In this document: positions 26,199 to 34,457 of the stretch, one piece after another
Layout: each line of letters begins with the position of its first letter
Position numbering within the stretch: position 1 is the stretch's first letter
Assembly (NCBI RefSeq): GCF_023634025.1
Contig: NZ_JALJCW010000004.1
Coordinates: 124,001 to 188,000 of the forward strand
Source: Hanstruepera flava
Lineage (GTDB): Bacteria; Bacteroidota; Bacteroidia; Flavobacteriales; Flavobacteriaceae
Direction: 5' to 3'
Length of the DNA: 64,000 nt
Notes under the pieces: generated by a model
Told to the model about the DNA's origin: nothing
The model's input: the letters and a program-made list of their open reading frames with translations, nothing else
Database searches by the model: none
Program-made: the position numbers and the translations under genes

Positions 26199-27605
26199 TT
26201 ATTTTACTTTTGAAATTTGTGCCATCAATTCTGCCTCGGCACACAGTTTACCATTAGCGTATGCATAGCCTTGCATATGGCAAATGCCACGTCTAATAGG
26301 TGTAATTAAATCGCACTTAAAAATTAATGTGTCTCCAGGAACAACTTTTTGTTTAAACTTAACATTATCAATTTTCATGAAAAATGTTAAGTAATTTTCT
26401 GGATCTGGAACTGTACTTAATACTAAAATCCCACCTGTTTGCGCCATGGCCTCAACTATTAATACACCTGGCATTACTGGCGCACCTGGAAAATGTCCTG
26501 CAAAAAAGGGTTCGTTCATCGTTACGTTTTTAGTACCGATGACATGAGATTCACTTAACTCAAAAATTTTGTCGATTAATAAAAAAGGTTGACGATGCGG
26601 CAACATAGCCATTATTTCGTTCACGTCTTTTAATGGCTCTTGATTTAAATCGATATTTGGAACATGGTTGCGCCTATCGTTTTTAATGATTTTGGACATC
26701 TTTTTTGCAAATTGTGTATTAACAAAATGTCCAGGCTTATTTGCTATAACCTTTCCTTTTATAGGTGTACCAATTAATGCCAAATCACCAATAACATCTA
26801 AAAGTTTGTGCCTGGCCGCTTCATTAGGGTGATGCAACGTTAAATTATCAAGTATTCCGTTTGGTTTTACTGCAATGTTGTCTTTTTTGAAAGCTACACG
26901 TAATTTATCCATAGTTTCGGGCGATAATTCTTTATCCACATAAACTATAGCATTGTTCAAATCGCCACCTTTAATTAATCCGTGCTCCAACAGCATTTCA
27001 ATTTCATGCAAAAAACTAAATGTTCTAGAATCTGAAATTTCATCTTTAAATTCTGAAATATGTTTTATGGACGCATTTTGGGTGCCTAAGACTTTGGTGC
27101 CAAAATCAACCATAGTAGTCACTTGATATTCACTAGAAGGCATGACCAAGATTTCACTTCCTGTTTCTTCATCTGTGTATGAAATAACATCGGTAACTTC
27201 GTAAACTTCACGTTTGGCATCTTGTTCTACAACGCCTGCTTTTTCTAAAGCTTCAACAAAGAACTTTGAAGAGCCATCCATTATTGGTGGTTCAGAGGCG
27301 TCAAGTTCTAAAATAGCATTATCAATATCCAAGCCAACTAAAGCAGCTAAAACATGTTCGCACGTTTGAATGGTAACACCATTTTTTTCTAAACATGTAC
27401 CGCGTTGTGTGTTAGTAACATAATTGGCATCTGCCTCAATTATTGGACTACCTTCTAAATCAATACGTTTAAAAGCAAATCCTGAATTTTCTGGAGCGGG
27501 TTTAAATGTTAACACTACATCTTTACCTGTATGCAATCCTACGCCTTTAAGCGACACATCGTTTTTGATGGTCTTCTGCTTAATATCAGTATTAATTATT
27601 CCCAT
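26199..27605 (-). CDS. lpxC: LpxC-FabZ fusion: deacetylase plus hydroxyacyl-ACP dehydratase
   Basis: 468 residues, the Bacteroidota-type fusion. LpxC domain (about 1-310): [29 protein letters not shown] with zinc His and MDGSS, and [14 protein letters not shown] with further zinc ligands. FabZ domain (about 318-468): [34 protein letters not shown] with catalytic His. Deacetylates UDP-3-O-acyl-GlcNAc and dehydrates 3-hydroxyacyl-ACP, linking lipid A and fatty acid synthesis. It overlaps lpxD by 14 bases. Confidence 0.97.
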   Translation of the reverse strand: MGIINTDIKQKTIKNDVSLKGVGLHTGKDVVLTFKPAPENSGFAFKRIDLEGSPIIEADANYVTNTQRGTCLEKNGVTIQTCEHVLAALVGLDIDNAILELDASEPPIMDGSSKFFVEALEKAGVVEQDAKREVYEVTDVISYTDEETGSEILVMPSSEYQVTTMVDFGTKVLGTQNASIKHISEFKDEISDSRTFSFLHEIEMLLEHGLIKGGDLNNAIVYVDKELSPETMDKLRVAFKKDNIAVKPNGILDNLTLHHPNEAARHKLLDVIGDLALIGTPIKGKVIANKPGHFVNTQFAKKMSKIIKNDRRNHVPNIDLNQEPLKDVNEIMAMLPHRQPFLLIDKIFELSESHVIGTKNVTMNEPFFAGHFPGAPVMPGVLIVEAMAQTGGILVLSTVPDPENYLTFFMKIDNVKFKQKVVPGDTLIFKCDLITPIRRGICHMQGYAYANGKLCAEAELMAQISKVK

Positions 27606-28620
27606 TTACTTTTTTTTCAATATCATTTATAGTTTTTGCCAATCGTGGTAGGTTTTTGAAATACACATAAGATTTATTATAGTCTCCATAGCCAAGAGCT
27701 GGAGAGCCTTGTAAAACCTCATTATCTGCTACATTTCTACCAATTCCAGATTGCGCCTGTATTTTTACATTATTGCCAATAGTAATATGGCCTACAATAC
27801 CTACTTGACCCCCTATTTGACAATTTTCGCCAATTTTTGTTGAACCTGCAATTCCAGTTTGGGCAGCTATAACGGTATTCTTACCAATTTCAACATTATG
27901 GGCTATTTGGATTTGATTGTCTAATTTCACTCCTCGTCTAATAATAGTTGAACCCAGAGTTGCACGATCTATTGTTGTTGCTGCACCAATATCAACAAAA
28001 TCTTCAAGAATGACATTCCCTATTTGAGGAACCTTACTATATTCACCTTTATCATTTGGTGTAAATCCAAATCCGTCAGCACCAATTATCGCTCCAGAAT
28101 TAATAACACAATTACTTCCCACAACACATTCTGAATAAATTTTAGCTCCGGAAAACACTACAGTATTATCTTTGATTGTAACATTGTCACCTATATAGCA
28201 GTTTGGAAAAATTTTAACGTTATCGCCAATTTTTGCATTATCACCAACATATGTAAATGCGCCTAAATATATGTTTTCTCCTAATTGGGCTGACTCTGAA
28301 ACAGAGGTTGGTTGATCTATTCCAGATTTATTTAATTTAATCTGGTTGTAATATTCTAGTAACTTGGAAAATGATTTGTAAGCATCATCTACTTTTATCA
28401 ATGTAGAATTCACGGTATGCTCTGGCTCAAAGCTTTTATTTACAATGGCAATAGATGCTTTAGTTGTGTATATATATTGTGTGTATTTTGGGTTGGCTAA
28501 AAAGGTTAGTGAACCTTCTGTTCCTTCTTCTATTTTAGAAAGTCTTGAGACTTCAACTTGAGCATTGCCTACAATGTCGCCTTCTAAAATACCTGCTATT
28601 TGTTCTGCTGTGAATTTCAT
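27592..28620 (-). CDS. lpxD: LpxD: UDP-3-O-(3-hydroxyacyl)glucosamine N-acyltransferase
   Basis: 342 residues from ATG 28620 ([14 protein letters not shown]); the frame extends to a TTG three codons upstream that is not needed. N-terminal uridine-binding domain ([14 protein letters not shown]), beta-helix repeats and [12 protein letters not shown] with the catalytic His. Third lipid A step. Followed by lpxC-fabZ with a 14-base overlap, which suggests coupled translation. Confidence 0.96.
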   Translation of the reverse strand: MKFTAEQIAGILEGDIVGNAQVEVSRLSKIEEGTEGSLTFLANPKYTQYIYTTKASIAIVNKSFEPEHTVNSTLIKVDDAYKSFSKLLEYYNQIKLNKSGIDQPTSVSESAQLGENIYLGAFTYVGDNAKIGDNVKIFPNCYIGDNVTIKDNTVVFSGAKIYSECVVGSNCVINSGAIIGADGFGFTPNDKGEYSKVPQIGNVILEDFVDIGAATTIDRATLGSTIIRRGVKLDNQIQIAHNVEIGKNTVIAAQTGIAGSTKIGENCQIGGQVGIVGHITIGNNVKIQAQSGIGRNVADNEVLQGSPALGYGDYNKSYVYFKNLPRLAKTINDIEKKVNGNN

Positions 28621-28645
28621 TAGGAGCAAAAATAGAAAAAATGTA

Positions 28646-29875
28646 TCACATTTTATCTTTAGGGTAGCATATAAAATATTTAGTAACTGGTTTTGTTAGT
28701 GCTTTTAAGTTTAATTGATCTGAAGCCTTAACAATATCAACAATTTTACCAGATTTATACAATATATTTATATCCTGTGTACCTTGCTCATAAGCCTGGT
28801 TGGAAATTGAGCCTGAAAAAACAAAATAGCTAGCTTCAAAATCTGAAATTCCGTATTCAGTTTTTAGATTCTCTATATGTTTTGAGAGTTGTTTAGGTTT
28901 TATAACGTTCTTTTTAATCTTAATTTTCAGTAGATGCCTATTGATTATCATTTCGCATAAATTACTCAAAACAAAATCGGGATGGTGCTGCCAAGCTTTC
29001 ATAGCCGATACAATATCATAATCATCAAGTCTGGCAAACATTTTAAGTTCATCAGACTTAAAATCATCGAATGACACATCATGTTTTAAAAAATATGCCA
29101 ATGGTTCACTAGATTCCAATTCCACACCTTGTTTTGTTAATTCCTTGGCTCGTTGCAACATGCGTGTTAATAATTGTTCGGTCACCAAACCTGTTTTGTG
29201 CAAGTAAACCTGCCAATACATCAATCTGCGAGCTACTAAAAATTTTTCTACGCTATAAATACCTTTTTCCTCTATCACCAAGGCATCATCAACCACATTA
29301 AGCATGGTTATCAAACGTTCACTATTTATATTGCCTTCAGACACACCTGTATAAAAACTATCACGCTTTAAATAATCGGCTCGATCCATATCCAACTGAC
29401 TCGATATTAGTTGACACAGAAATTTGCGATGATAATCGCCCTTGAAAATAGTTATGGCCAGCGTTAAACTTTCGTTAAATTCACTGTTCAAATCTTCCAT
29501 AAACAACAACGAAATCTGCTCGTGTGAAATGCCATTTACTATACTGTGCTCCATGGCGTGTGAAAAAGGACCGTGACCTATATCGTGCAATAAAATAGCA
29601 ATGTATAAGGCATTTTCTTCTTCATTAGAAATGCTAACGCCTTTAAAACGAAGTGTCTGCACAGCCTTTTGCATAAGATGCATGCAACCAATTGCATGGT
29701 GAAAACGGGTATGATGCGCTCCAGGGTATACTAAATAAGACATACCCATTTGTGAAATCCGTCGTAGACGTTGAAAATAATTATGCTCAATTAAATTAAA
29801 AATTACCGAATTGGGAATGGTAATAAAACCGTAAATTGGGTCGTTAAATATTTTAAGTTTGTTAGTTTTAAGCAA
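28646..29875 (-). CDS. HD-domain phosphohydrolase, SAMHD1/dGTPase-like
   Basis: 409 residues. The HD superfamily metal site is complete: H-x3-H in [12 protein letters not shown] near residue 54, HD in [16 protein letters not shown] near 96-111, and a later Asp in [17 protein letters not shown] near 160. The family includes dNTP triphosphohydrolases. The likely start is TTG 29875 ([17 protein letters not shown]), since no ATG occurs before the conserved domain. It sits between porX (divergent, 36 bases) and lpxD. Confidence 0.85.
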   Translation of the reverse strand: MLKTNKLKIFNDPIYGFITIPNSVIFNLIEHNYFQRLRRISQMGMSYLVYPGAHHTRFHHAIGCMHLMQKAVQTLRFKGVSISNEEENALYIAILLHDIGHGPFSHAMEHSIVNGISHEQISLLFMEDLNSEFNESLTLAITIFKGDYHRKFLCQLISSQLDMDRADYLKRDSFYTGVSEGNINSERLITMLNVVDDALVIEEKGIYSVEKFLVARRLMYWQVYLHKTGLVTEQLLTRMLQRAKELTKQGVELESSEPLAYFLKHDVSFDDFKSDELKMFARLDDYDIVSAMKAWQHHPDFVLSNLCEMIINRHLLKIKIKKNVIKPKQLSKHIENLKTEYGISDFEASYFVFSGSISNQAYEQGTQDINILYKSGKIVDIVKASDQLNLKALTKPVTKYFICYPKDKM

Positions 29876-29902
29876 GTCTTTTAAATTCTATAATTATATA
29901 AA

Positions 29903-29910
29903 CAAATATA
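29903..29910 (-). promoter_or_regulatory. Possible -7 box for the HD-lpx operon
   Basis: TATATTTG on the minus strand matches TAnnTTTG exactly and lies 28 bases before the TTG start. No good -33 element is seen upstream, which would lie inside porX. Weak call. Confidence 0.3.
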
Positions 29911-29911
29911 C

Positions 29912-31465
29912 ATGAACAATATAAATATTCTCTGGGTAGACGATGAAATTGATTTATTAAAGCCCCATATTATTTTTCTACAACAAAAAAACTACAATGT
30001 TACAACATGCAAAAGTGGAACCGAAGCCATTGAAGTTTTAGACGATAAAACATTTGATATTGTTTTCCTAGATGAAAATATGCCTGGATTAACTGGTCTT
30101 GAAACCTTGAACGAAATTAAAGCCAAGCGCGATACGCTTCCAGTTGTTATGATTACAAAGAGTGAAGAAGAATATATTATGGAAGAAGCTATTGGAAACA
30201 AAATAGCTGATTATCTTATTAAACCTGTAAATCCAAATCAAATTTTATTGAGTTTAAAAAAGAATTTAGACCACTCTAGATTAGTTTCCGAAAAAACAAC
30301 TTCTAATTATCAGCAAGAGTTCAGAAAAATTGCCATGGATTTAACTATGGTAAATAGTTTTGAAGAATGGGCCAACCTCTACCAAAAACTGATTTATTGG
30401 GAAATGCAGTTAGAGGACATTGAAGATACAGGGATGTTTGAAATTTTAGAATCTCAAAAAACGGAGGCCAATACGCAGTTCGGAAAGTTTATTGACAAAA
30501 ACTACCCGAGTTGGTTTGAACCTCATGTAGATGCGCCTACCATGTCGCATAATTTGTTTAAAAACAGAGTGGTTCCCGAATTAAGTAAAGAGCAACCAAC
30601 ACTATTGGTAGTAATAGACAATTTGCGCTATGACCAATGGAAAGCTTTCGAACCTATAGTAAACAATTACTATAAAAAAGAACAGGAAGCACCATTTTAT
30701 AGTATTTTACCAACTGCAACTCAATATGCTAGAAATGCTATTTTTTCTGGTTTAATGCCAGCAGATATGGAAAAAATGCATCCCGATCTTTGGAAAAATG
30801 ATACTGACGAAGGTGGAAAAAACTTACATGAAGCTGAATTTTTAGAGGCTCAAATGAAGCGATTGGGATTAAACCACCTTAAGCATGAATATTATAAAAT
30901 CACCAATCTTAAAAACGGAAAAAAGTTAGTTGATAATTTTAAAGGATTAAAAGACAATGATTTAACCGTAGTTGTTTACAATTTTGTTGATATGCTTTCG
31001 CATTCCAAAACCGAAATGGATGTTGTAAAAGAACTCGCTTCAAATGACAAAGCCTATCGCTCACTAACCGTTAGTTGGTTTAAAAACTCACCGCTTTTAG
31101 AGATGATTCAACAAGCACAACAACTGGGCTTTAAATTAATTCTTACAACAGACCATGGCACAATAAATGTTAAAAATCCTTCTAAAATTATTGGTGATAA
31201 GGATACTAGTTTAAACTTACGCTATAAAACGGGTCGCTCGTTAACTTATGAAGACAAGGATGTTTTGGTTGCTAAAGACCCAAAAAAGATACATCTACCA
31301 GCAATAACCATGAGTAGTTCGTTTGTGTTTGCTAAAAACGATTTGTTTTTTGCCTATCCAAACAACTATAATCACTATGTAAGTTATTATAGAAACACCT
31401 ATCAACATGGTGGTGTTTCATTAGAAGAAATGATTATTCCTTTTGTGGTTTTAAACCCAAAATAA
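29912..31465 (+). CDS. porX: PorX: T9SS-associated response regulator with PglZ domain
   Basis: 517 residues. N-terminal CheY receiver (about 1-125) with INILWVDDEIDLL, phospho-acceptor Asp near 53 in FDIVFLDENMPG, and Lys in DYLIKPVNP. The rest is a PglZ/alkaline-phosphatase-like domain (about 180-517) with LLVVIDNLRYDQWKAF and LILTTDHGT metal-site motifs. In Porphyromonas and Flavobacterium the PorX/PorY system controls type IX secretion. Consistent with the T9SS substrates elsewhere in this window. Start ATG, 36 bases from the divergent HD gene. Confidence 0.92.
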   Translation: MNNINILWVDDEIDLLKPHIIFLQQKNYNVTTCKSGTEAIEVLDDKTFDIVFLDENMPGLTGLETLNEIKAKRDTLPVVMITKSEEEYIMEEAIGNKIADYLIKPVNPNQILLSLKKNLDHSRLVSEKTTSNYQQEFRKIAMDLTMVNSFEEWANLYQKLIYWEMQLEDIEDTGMFEILESQKTEANTQFGKFIDKNYPSWFEPHVDAPTMSHNLFKNRVVPELSKEQPTLLVVIDNLRYDQWKAFEPIVNNYYKKEQEAPFYSILPTATQYARNAIFSGLMPADMEKMHPDLWKNDTDEGGKNLHEAEFLEAQMKRLGLNHLKHEYYKITNLKNGKKLVDNFKGLKDNDLTVVVYNFVDMLSHSKTEMDVVKELASNDKAYRSLTVSWFKNSPLLEMIQQAQQLGFKLILTTDHGTINVKNPSKIIGDKDTSLNLRYKTGRSLTYEDKDVLVAKDPKKIHLPAITMSSSFVFAKNDLFFAYPNNYNHYVSYYRNTYQHGGVSLEEMIIPFVVLNPK

Positions 31466-31527
31466 CTCCACGTAACGCAAAAAAATCCGATGAAATACAC
31501 TTTTTTCTAGTTTTTCTCAATTTTAAT

Positions 31528-31962
31528 ATGTATAATTGCATGGAAAGATTACAGAACGTGACTATTGAATATAGCTTAAATGATGTAAAAACTGTTGCAG
31601 ACCAGATTATTACATTGGTAAAAAGTAAAACCATTTTGTTTAATGGCGAAATGGGATCTGGAAAAACAACATTAATCAAAGCTTTGGTAGAACAATTGGG
31701 AAGTGATGATGATGTAAGCAGTCCAACCTTTTCAATAGTAAATGAATATGTAGCAGACAATGATGTTATCTATCATTTCGACTTGTATCGTATAAATAGT
31801 ATAGAAGAAGCCTACGATTTTGGAATTGAAGACTATTTAGATACAACACACTGGAAATTTATAGAATGGCCAGATTTAATAATTGAGGATTTAGATGATG
31901 ATTATTCGGTAATAACATTAAAAATTAACGATAATAATAAACGAATTTTAACGCTGAAATAA
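31528..31962 (+). CDS. tsaE: TsaE: tRNA threonylcarbamoyladenosine biosynthesis ATPase
   Basis: 144 residues from ATG 31528; an in-frame ATG four codons later (MERLQNVTIEYSL) is an equally good start. Walker A loop GEMGSGKTTLIKAL near 42-55, SSPTFSIVNEY near 68, and the Walker-B-like VIYHFDLYRIN. Needed with TsaB and TsaD for the t6A37 modification of ANN-decoding tRNAs. 62 bases after porX. Confidence 0.93.
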   Translation: MYNCMERLQNVTIEYSLNDVKTVADQIITLVKSKTILFNGEMGSGKTTLIKALVEQLGSDDDVSSPTFSIVNEYVADNDVIYHFDLYRINSIEEAYDFGIEDYLDTTHWKFIEWPDLIIEDLDDDYSVITLKINDNNKRILTLK

Positions 31963-32100
31963 CGAGTTTTTATAAGATTAGAAACAACAAATTGCCCCAA
32001 ATTGATTGCTTTTACGGAAAAACCGTAACGGAAAAATCGAAAAACGTTGATTTTAACATAATTTTAACATTTCGACCCAATTTCAAAGTAACATCCTACA

Positions 32101-32108
32101 TACTTTTG
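32101..32108 (+). promoter_or_regulatory. Candidate promoter (-7 box) for the small secreted peptide
   Basis: TACTTTTG matches TAnnTTTG exactly and lies 30 bases before the ATG at 32138, a good distance. The -33 region (TTTCG near 32070) is only partial. A direct repeat TTTTAACAT occurs at 32051-32070. Confidence 0.45.
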
Positions 32109-32137
32109 GATTATTAATTAATTAATCCCTTAATAAA

Positions 32138-32281
32138 ATGAAAACAAAAAAGTATGTATTAGCAATCGCAATTTTTGGCGGTATGTTGTTTACGGCTCAA
32201 GCAGCTAACATGATTGACACTGATGGAAATCAAACAACAAAAATCGACGGAAGGAAAATTAAAGTTCCGACAAACGGATAA
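32138..32281 (+). CDS. Small secreted peptide, 47 aa
   Basis: ATG at 32138, TAA at 32279-32281. The first ~22 residues are a textbook signal peptide (Lys-rich start, AIAIFGGMLF core, cleavage near TAQA-A). The mature ~25 residues (NMIDTDGNQTTKIDGRKIKVPTNG) are hydrophilic. The last 59 bases overlap the next gene in another frame. I recognise no family; coding is supported by the signal peptide, promoter box and spacing. Confidence 0.65.
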   Translation: MKTKKYVLAIAIFGGMLFTAQAANMIDTDGNQTTKIDGRKIKVPTNG

Positions 32282-32774
32282 AAAAAATAATAAAGTTATA
32301 CTGAAAGGTAGCCTAATAGCAACTTTTATAGCTTTAACTCCTTATTTATTTTATTTATATGAAAGTGTTCCAGATACTAAAGTTTGGAACACTTTTTTAT
32401 TTACTTATGAAAGTAAAGTCTACGAAAGTGCCCATGTGGTAGCTTGGACACTTTCTGGTAAATTAATTCCATTATTATTATTGTTAATCTGGTTTTTCAC
32501 TTGTCGTCATTGGTGGTACCATGTTTTATTAGTACCAATAGTAATGTATACTTATCAAACCATTTCATTTATAACATCAGACACTGGGATCTTTGACGAA
32601 TTTCAATTACTTTATTTAGTTCCTGTTATGGCTATAGTTGTACCATCAATTTATCTTATTAGAGCACGCATGTTTAATAAATTGAACACTGCTAATAAAA
32701 CACTTGAAGAGCTTGAGGAAGAATTCAAAATAAAACCAACTACTTTTTGGGAAAAAGTGAAGCAGTATTTTTAA
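32223..32774 (+). CDS. Integral membrane protein of unknown function
   Basis: 183 residues from ATG 32223. After a basic N-terminus come four hydrophobic helices (about 29-51, 76-92, 97-116, 127-145) and a C-terminal helix (LNTANKTLEELEEEFKI) ending FWEKVKQYF. The conserved-looking FTCRHWWYHVLLVPIVMYTYQ spans the third helix. No family recognised. The start region is shared with the 47-aa peptide in another frame (59 bases); no other ATG lies before the first helix, so the overlap seems real unless a nonstandard start is used. Confidence 0.7.
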   Translation: MEIKQQKSTEGKLKFRQTDKKNNKVILKGSLIATFIALTPYLFYLYESVPDTKVWNTFLFTYESKVYESAHVVAWTLSGKLIPLLLLLIWFFTCRHWWYHVLLVPIVMYTYQTISFITSDTGIFDEFQLLYLVPVMAIVVPSIYLIRARMFNKLNTANKTLEELEEEFKIKPTTFWEKVKQYF

Positions 32775-32837
32775 TTTTCATATTATTCTTTACAAAATTA
32801 ATTCGTAATTTGACTATCTGTTTTTAACTAGTCAACT

Positions 32838-34037
32838 ATGTCTAAATCTTTATCGCCTTTTACAAAGCAACAGCTGTTGCCGCAAGAAGAAACCCTTGAA
32901 ATTTTAAAAAACAAAAGCGAATTATTTATAGGTATTCCTAAAGAAACCGCCTTTCAAGAAAAGCGTGTTTGTTTAACTCCAGATGCCGTTTCTGCACTAA
33001 CAAGCAATGGACATCGTATTTTAATGGAATCTGGTGCGGGAAGAGGCGCTAATTTTAGTGATAAGGATTATAGTGAAGCTGGAGCAGAAATAACAAAAGA
33101 TACTGCCAAGGTTTATGCTTGCCCAATGATTTTAAAAGTAGAACCTCCTACCCTAGATCAAATAAAACTAATTAATCCACAAACTATTTTAATTTCGGCA
33201 TTACAGCTTAAAACACAATCAAAAAAATACTTTGAAACATTAGCCGCAAAACGCATTACAGCTTTGGCTTTTGAATTTATTAGAGATGAAGATGGAGCTT
33301 ATCCAGCTGTACGATCGTTAAGTGAAATTGCCGGAACAGCTTCCGTTTTAATTGCTTCGGAATTGTTAAGTAACGTTAATGATGGCAATGGGCTCATGTT
33401 CGGTAACATTAGTGGTGTTCCTCCAGTTGAAGTGGTTATTCTTGGTGCTGGAACAGTAGGCGAGTTTGCGGCAAGAAGCGCACTAGGACTTGGAGCCAAT
33501 ATTAAGGTTTTTGATAATTCCATAACCAAACTACGTTGTATTCAGTCCAATTTAGGAAGAACTGTTTTTACATCTACTTTGCAGCCTAAAAACTTATCGA
33601 AAGCATTAAAACGCTGTGATGTGGCTATTGGTGCTGTTCGTGGTAAAAACAGATCGCCTGTTTTGGTACGCGAATCTATGGTTGAAAACATGAAAAATGG
33701 TTCGGTAATTATTGATGTGAGTATTGATATGGGTGGTTGTTTTGAAACCAGTGAAGTTACATCGCACAAACAGCCTACATTTGTAAAACATGGTGTTACA
33801 CATTATTGTGTGCCCAATATTCCTGCGCGATATTCACGATCGGCTTCAATTTCAATTAGTAACATTTTTACACCGTATCTCTTAAAAATTGCAGACGATG
33901 GTGGTTTAGAAAATTCACTACGTTTTGATAAAGGATTGAAAAATGGTTTGTACATTTATCACGGAATTTTAACCAGCAAATCTGTTGGTGAATGGTTCGA
34001 CTTAAAACACAGTGATATAAACTTACTTATTTTTTAA
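32838..34037 (+). CDS. ald: Alanine dehydrogenase
   Basis: 399 residues. GIPKETAFQEKRVCLTPDAVSAL near 32-55, the substrate loop, LISALQLK near 118, and the NAD-binding VVILGAGTVGEFAARSALGLGANIKVFDN near 196-224 place it in the alanine dehydrogenase/PNT family. Catalytic His/Asp likely in DVSIDMGGCFETS. Interconverts alanine and pyruvate with NAD. Its stop is 3 bases from the next gene. Confidence 0.92.
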   Translation: MSKSLSPFTKQQLLPQEETLEILKNKSELFIGIPKETAFQEKRVCLTPDAVSALTSNGHRILMESGAGRGANFSDKDYSEAGAEITKDTAKVYACPMILKVEPPTLDQIKLINPQTILISALQLKTQSKKYFETLAAKRITALAFEFIRDEDGAYPAVRSLSEIAGTASVLIASELLSNVNDGNGLMFGNISGVPPVEVVILGAGTVGEFAARSALGLGANIKVFDNSITKLRCIQSNLGRTVFTSTLQPKNLSKALKRCDVAIGAVRGKNRSPVLVRESMVENMKNGSVIIDVSIDMGGCFETSEVTSHKQPTFVKHGVTHYCVPNIPARYSRSASISISNIFTPYLLKIADDGGLENSLRFDKGLKNGLYIYHGILTSKSVGEWFDLKHSDINLLIF

Positions 34038-34040
34038 ATT

Positions 34041-34409
34041 TTGAAATTAATTAATCGTATTGGCTACTATTTAGGTGGCTTTTCTATTGGGCTTATTATA
34101 TTGGCCTTTTTCTTAAATGGCAAAAAAGTTTCTTGTGATTATGGTCCTGAAGCCCGCGTTTTGAAAAATATTAATTCTAAAGAATTAATTTATGATGAGG
34201 CTGTTCTACAAGCCTTTAAAAATATACAACTCGACACATTTGGAGCTAGGCAAGTTCTGCGTTATGGCGAGCTTACAATAAACAGTGAATCTAGAAAAAA
34301 ACCTTGTGGCTTCTATAAAATTGAAGGTTTGATTTCTGAACAATTGGTACAATTTACTATTGAAAATTGCGATAGTATTGCAACCGTAAAACAAGTTGAA
34401 TTTAAATAA
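34041..34409 (+). CDS. DUF4258-like small protein with membrane anchor
   Basis: 122 residues from TTG 34041, 3 bases after ald; no ATG fits. One N-terminal membrane helix (about 8-25, YYLGGFSIGLIILAFF) then a soluble region with SCDYGPEARVLKNI near 31, QVLRYGELTINSESRKKPCGFYKIEG near 71. The arrangement resembles flavobacterial DUF4258 proteins. Function unknown. Closed by a hairpin directly after its stop. Confidence 0.65.
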   Translation: MKLINRIGYYLGGFSIGLIILAFFLNGKKVSCDYGPEARVLKNINSKELIYDEAVLQAFKNIQLDTFGARQVLRYGELTINSESRKKPCGFYKIEGLISEQLVQFTIENCDSIATVKQVEFK

Positions 34410-34434
34410 AAAGCCCAGTTAAAAACTAGGCTTT
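34410..34434. terminator. Terminator between convergent genes
   Basis: AAAGCC (34410-34415) / GGCTTT (34429-34434) outer stem with an inner AGT/ACT stem. It starts at the base after the stop of the DUF4258-like gene and lies 24 bases from the end of the convergent T9SS gene, which reads the opposite way. Confidence 0.55.
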
Positions 34435-34457
34435 AATAATTTATTTTACTCAAATTG

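Noticed and set aside
32011-32030. TTACGG/CCGTAA hairpin after tsaE
   Set aside because: Six-base stem with no following T-tract on either useful strand; too weak for a terminator call.
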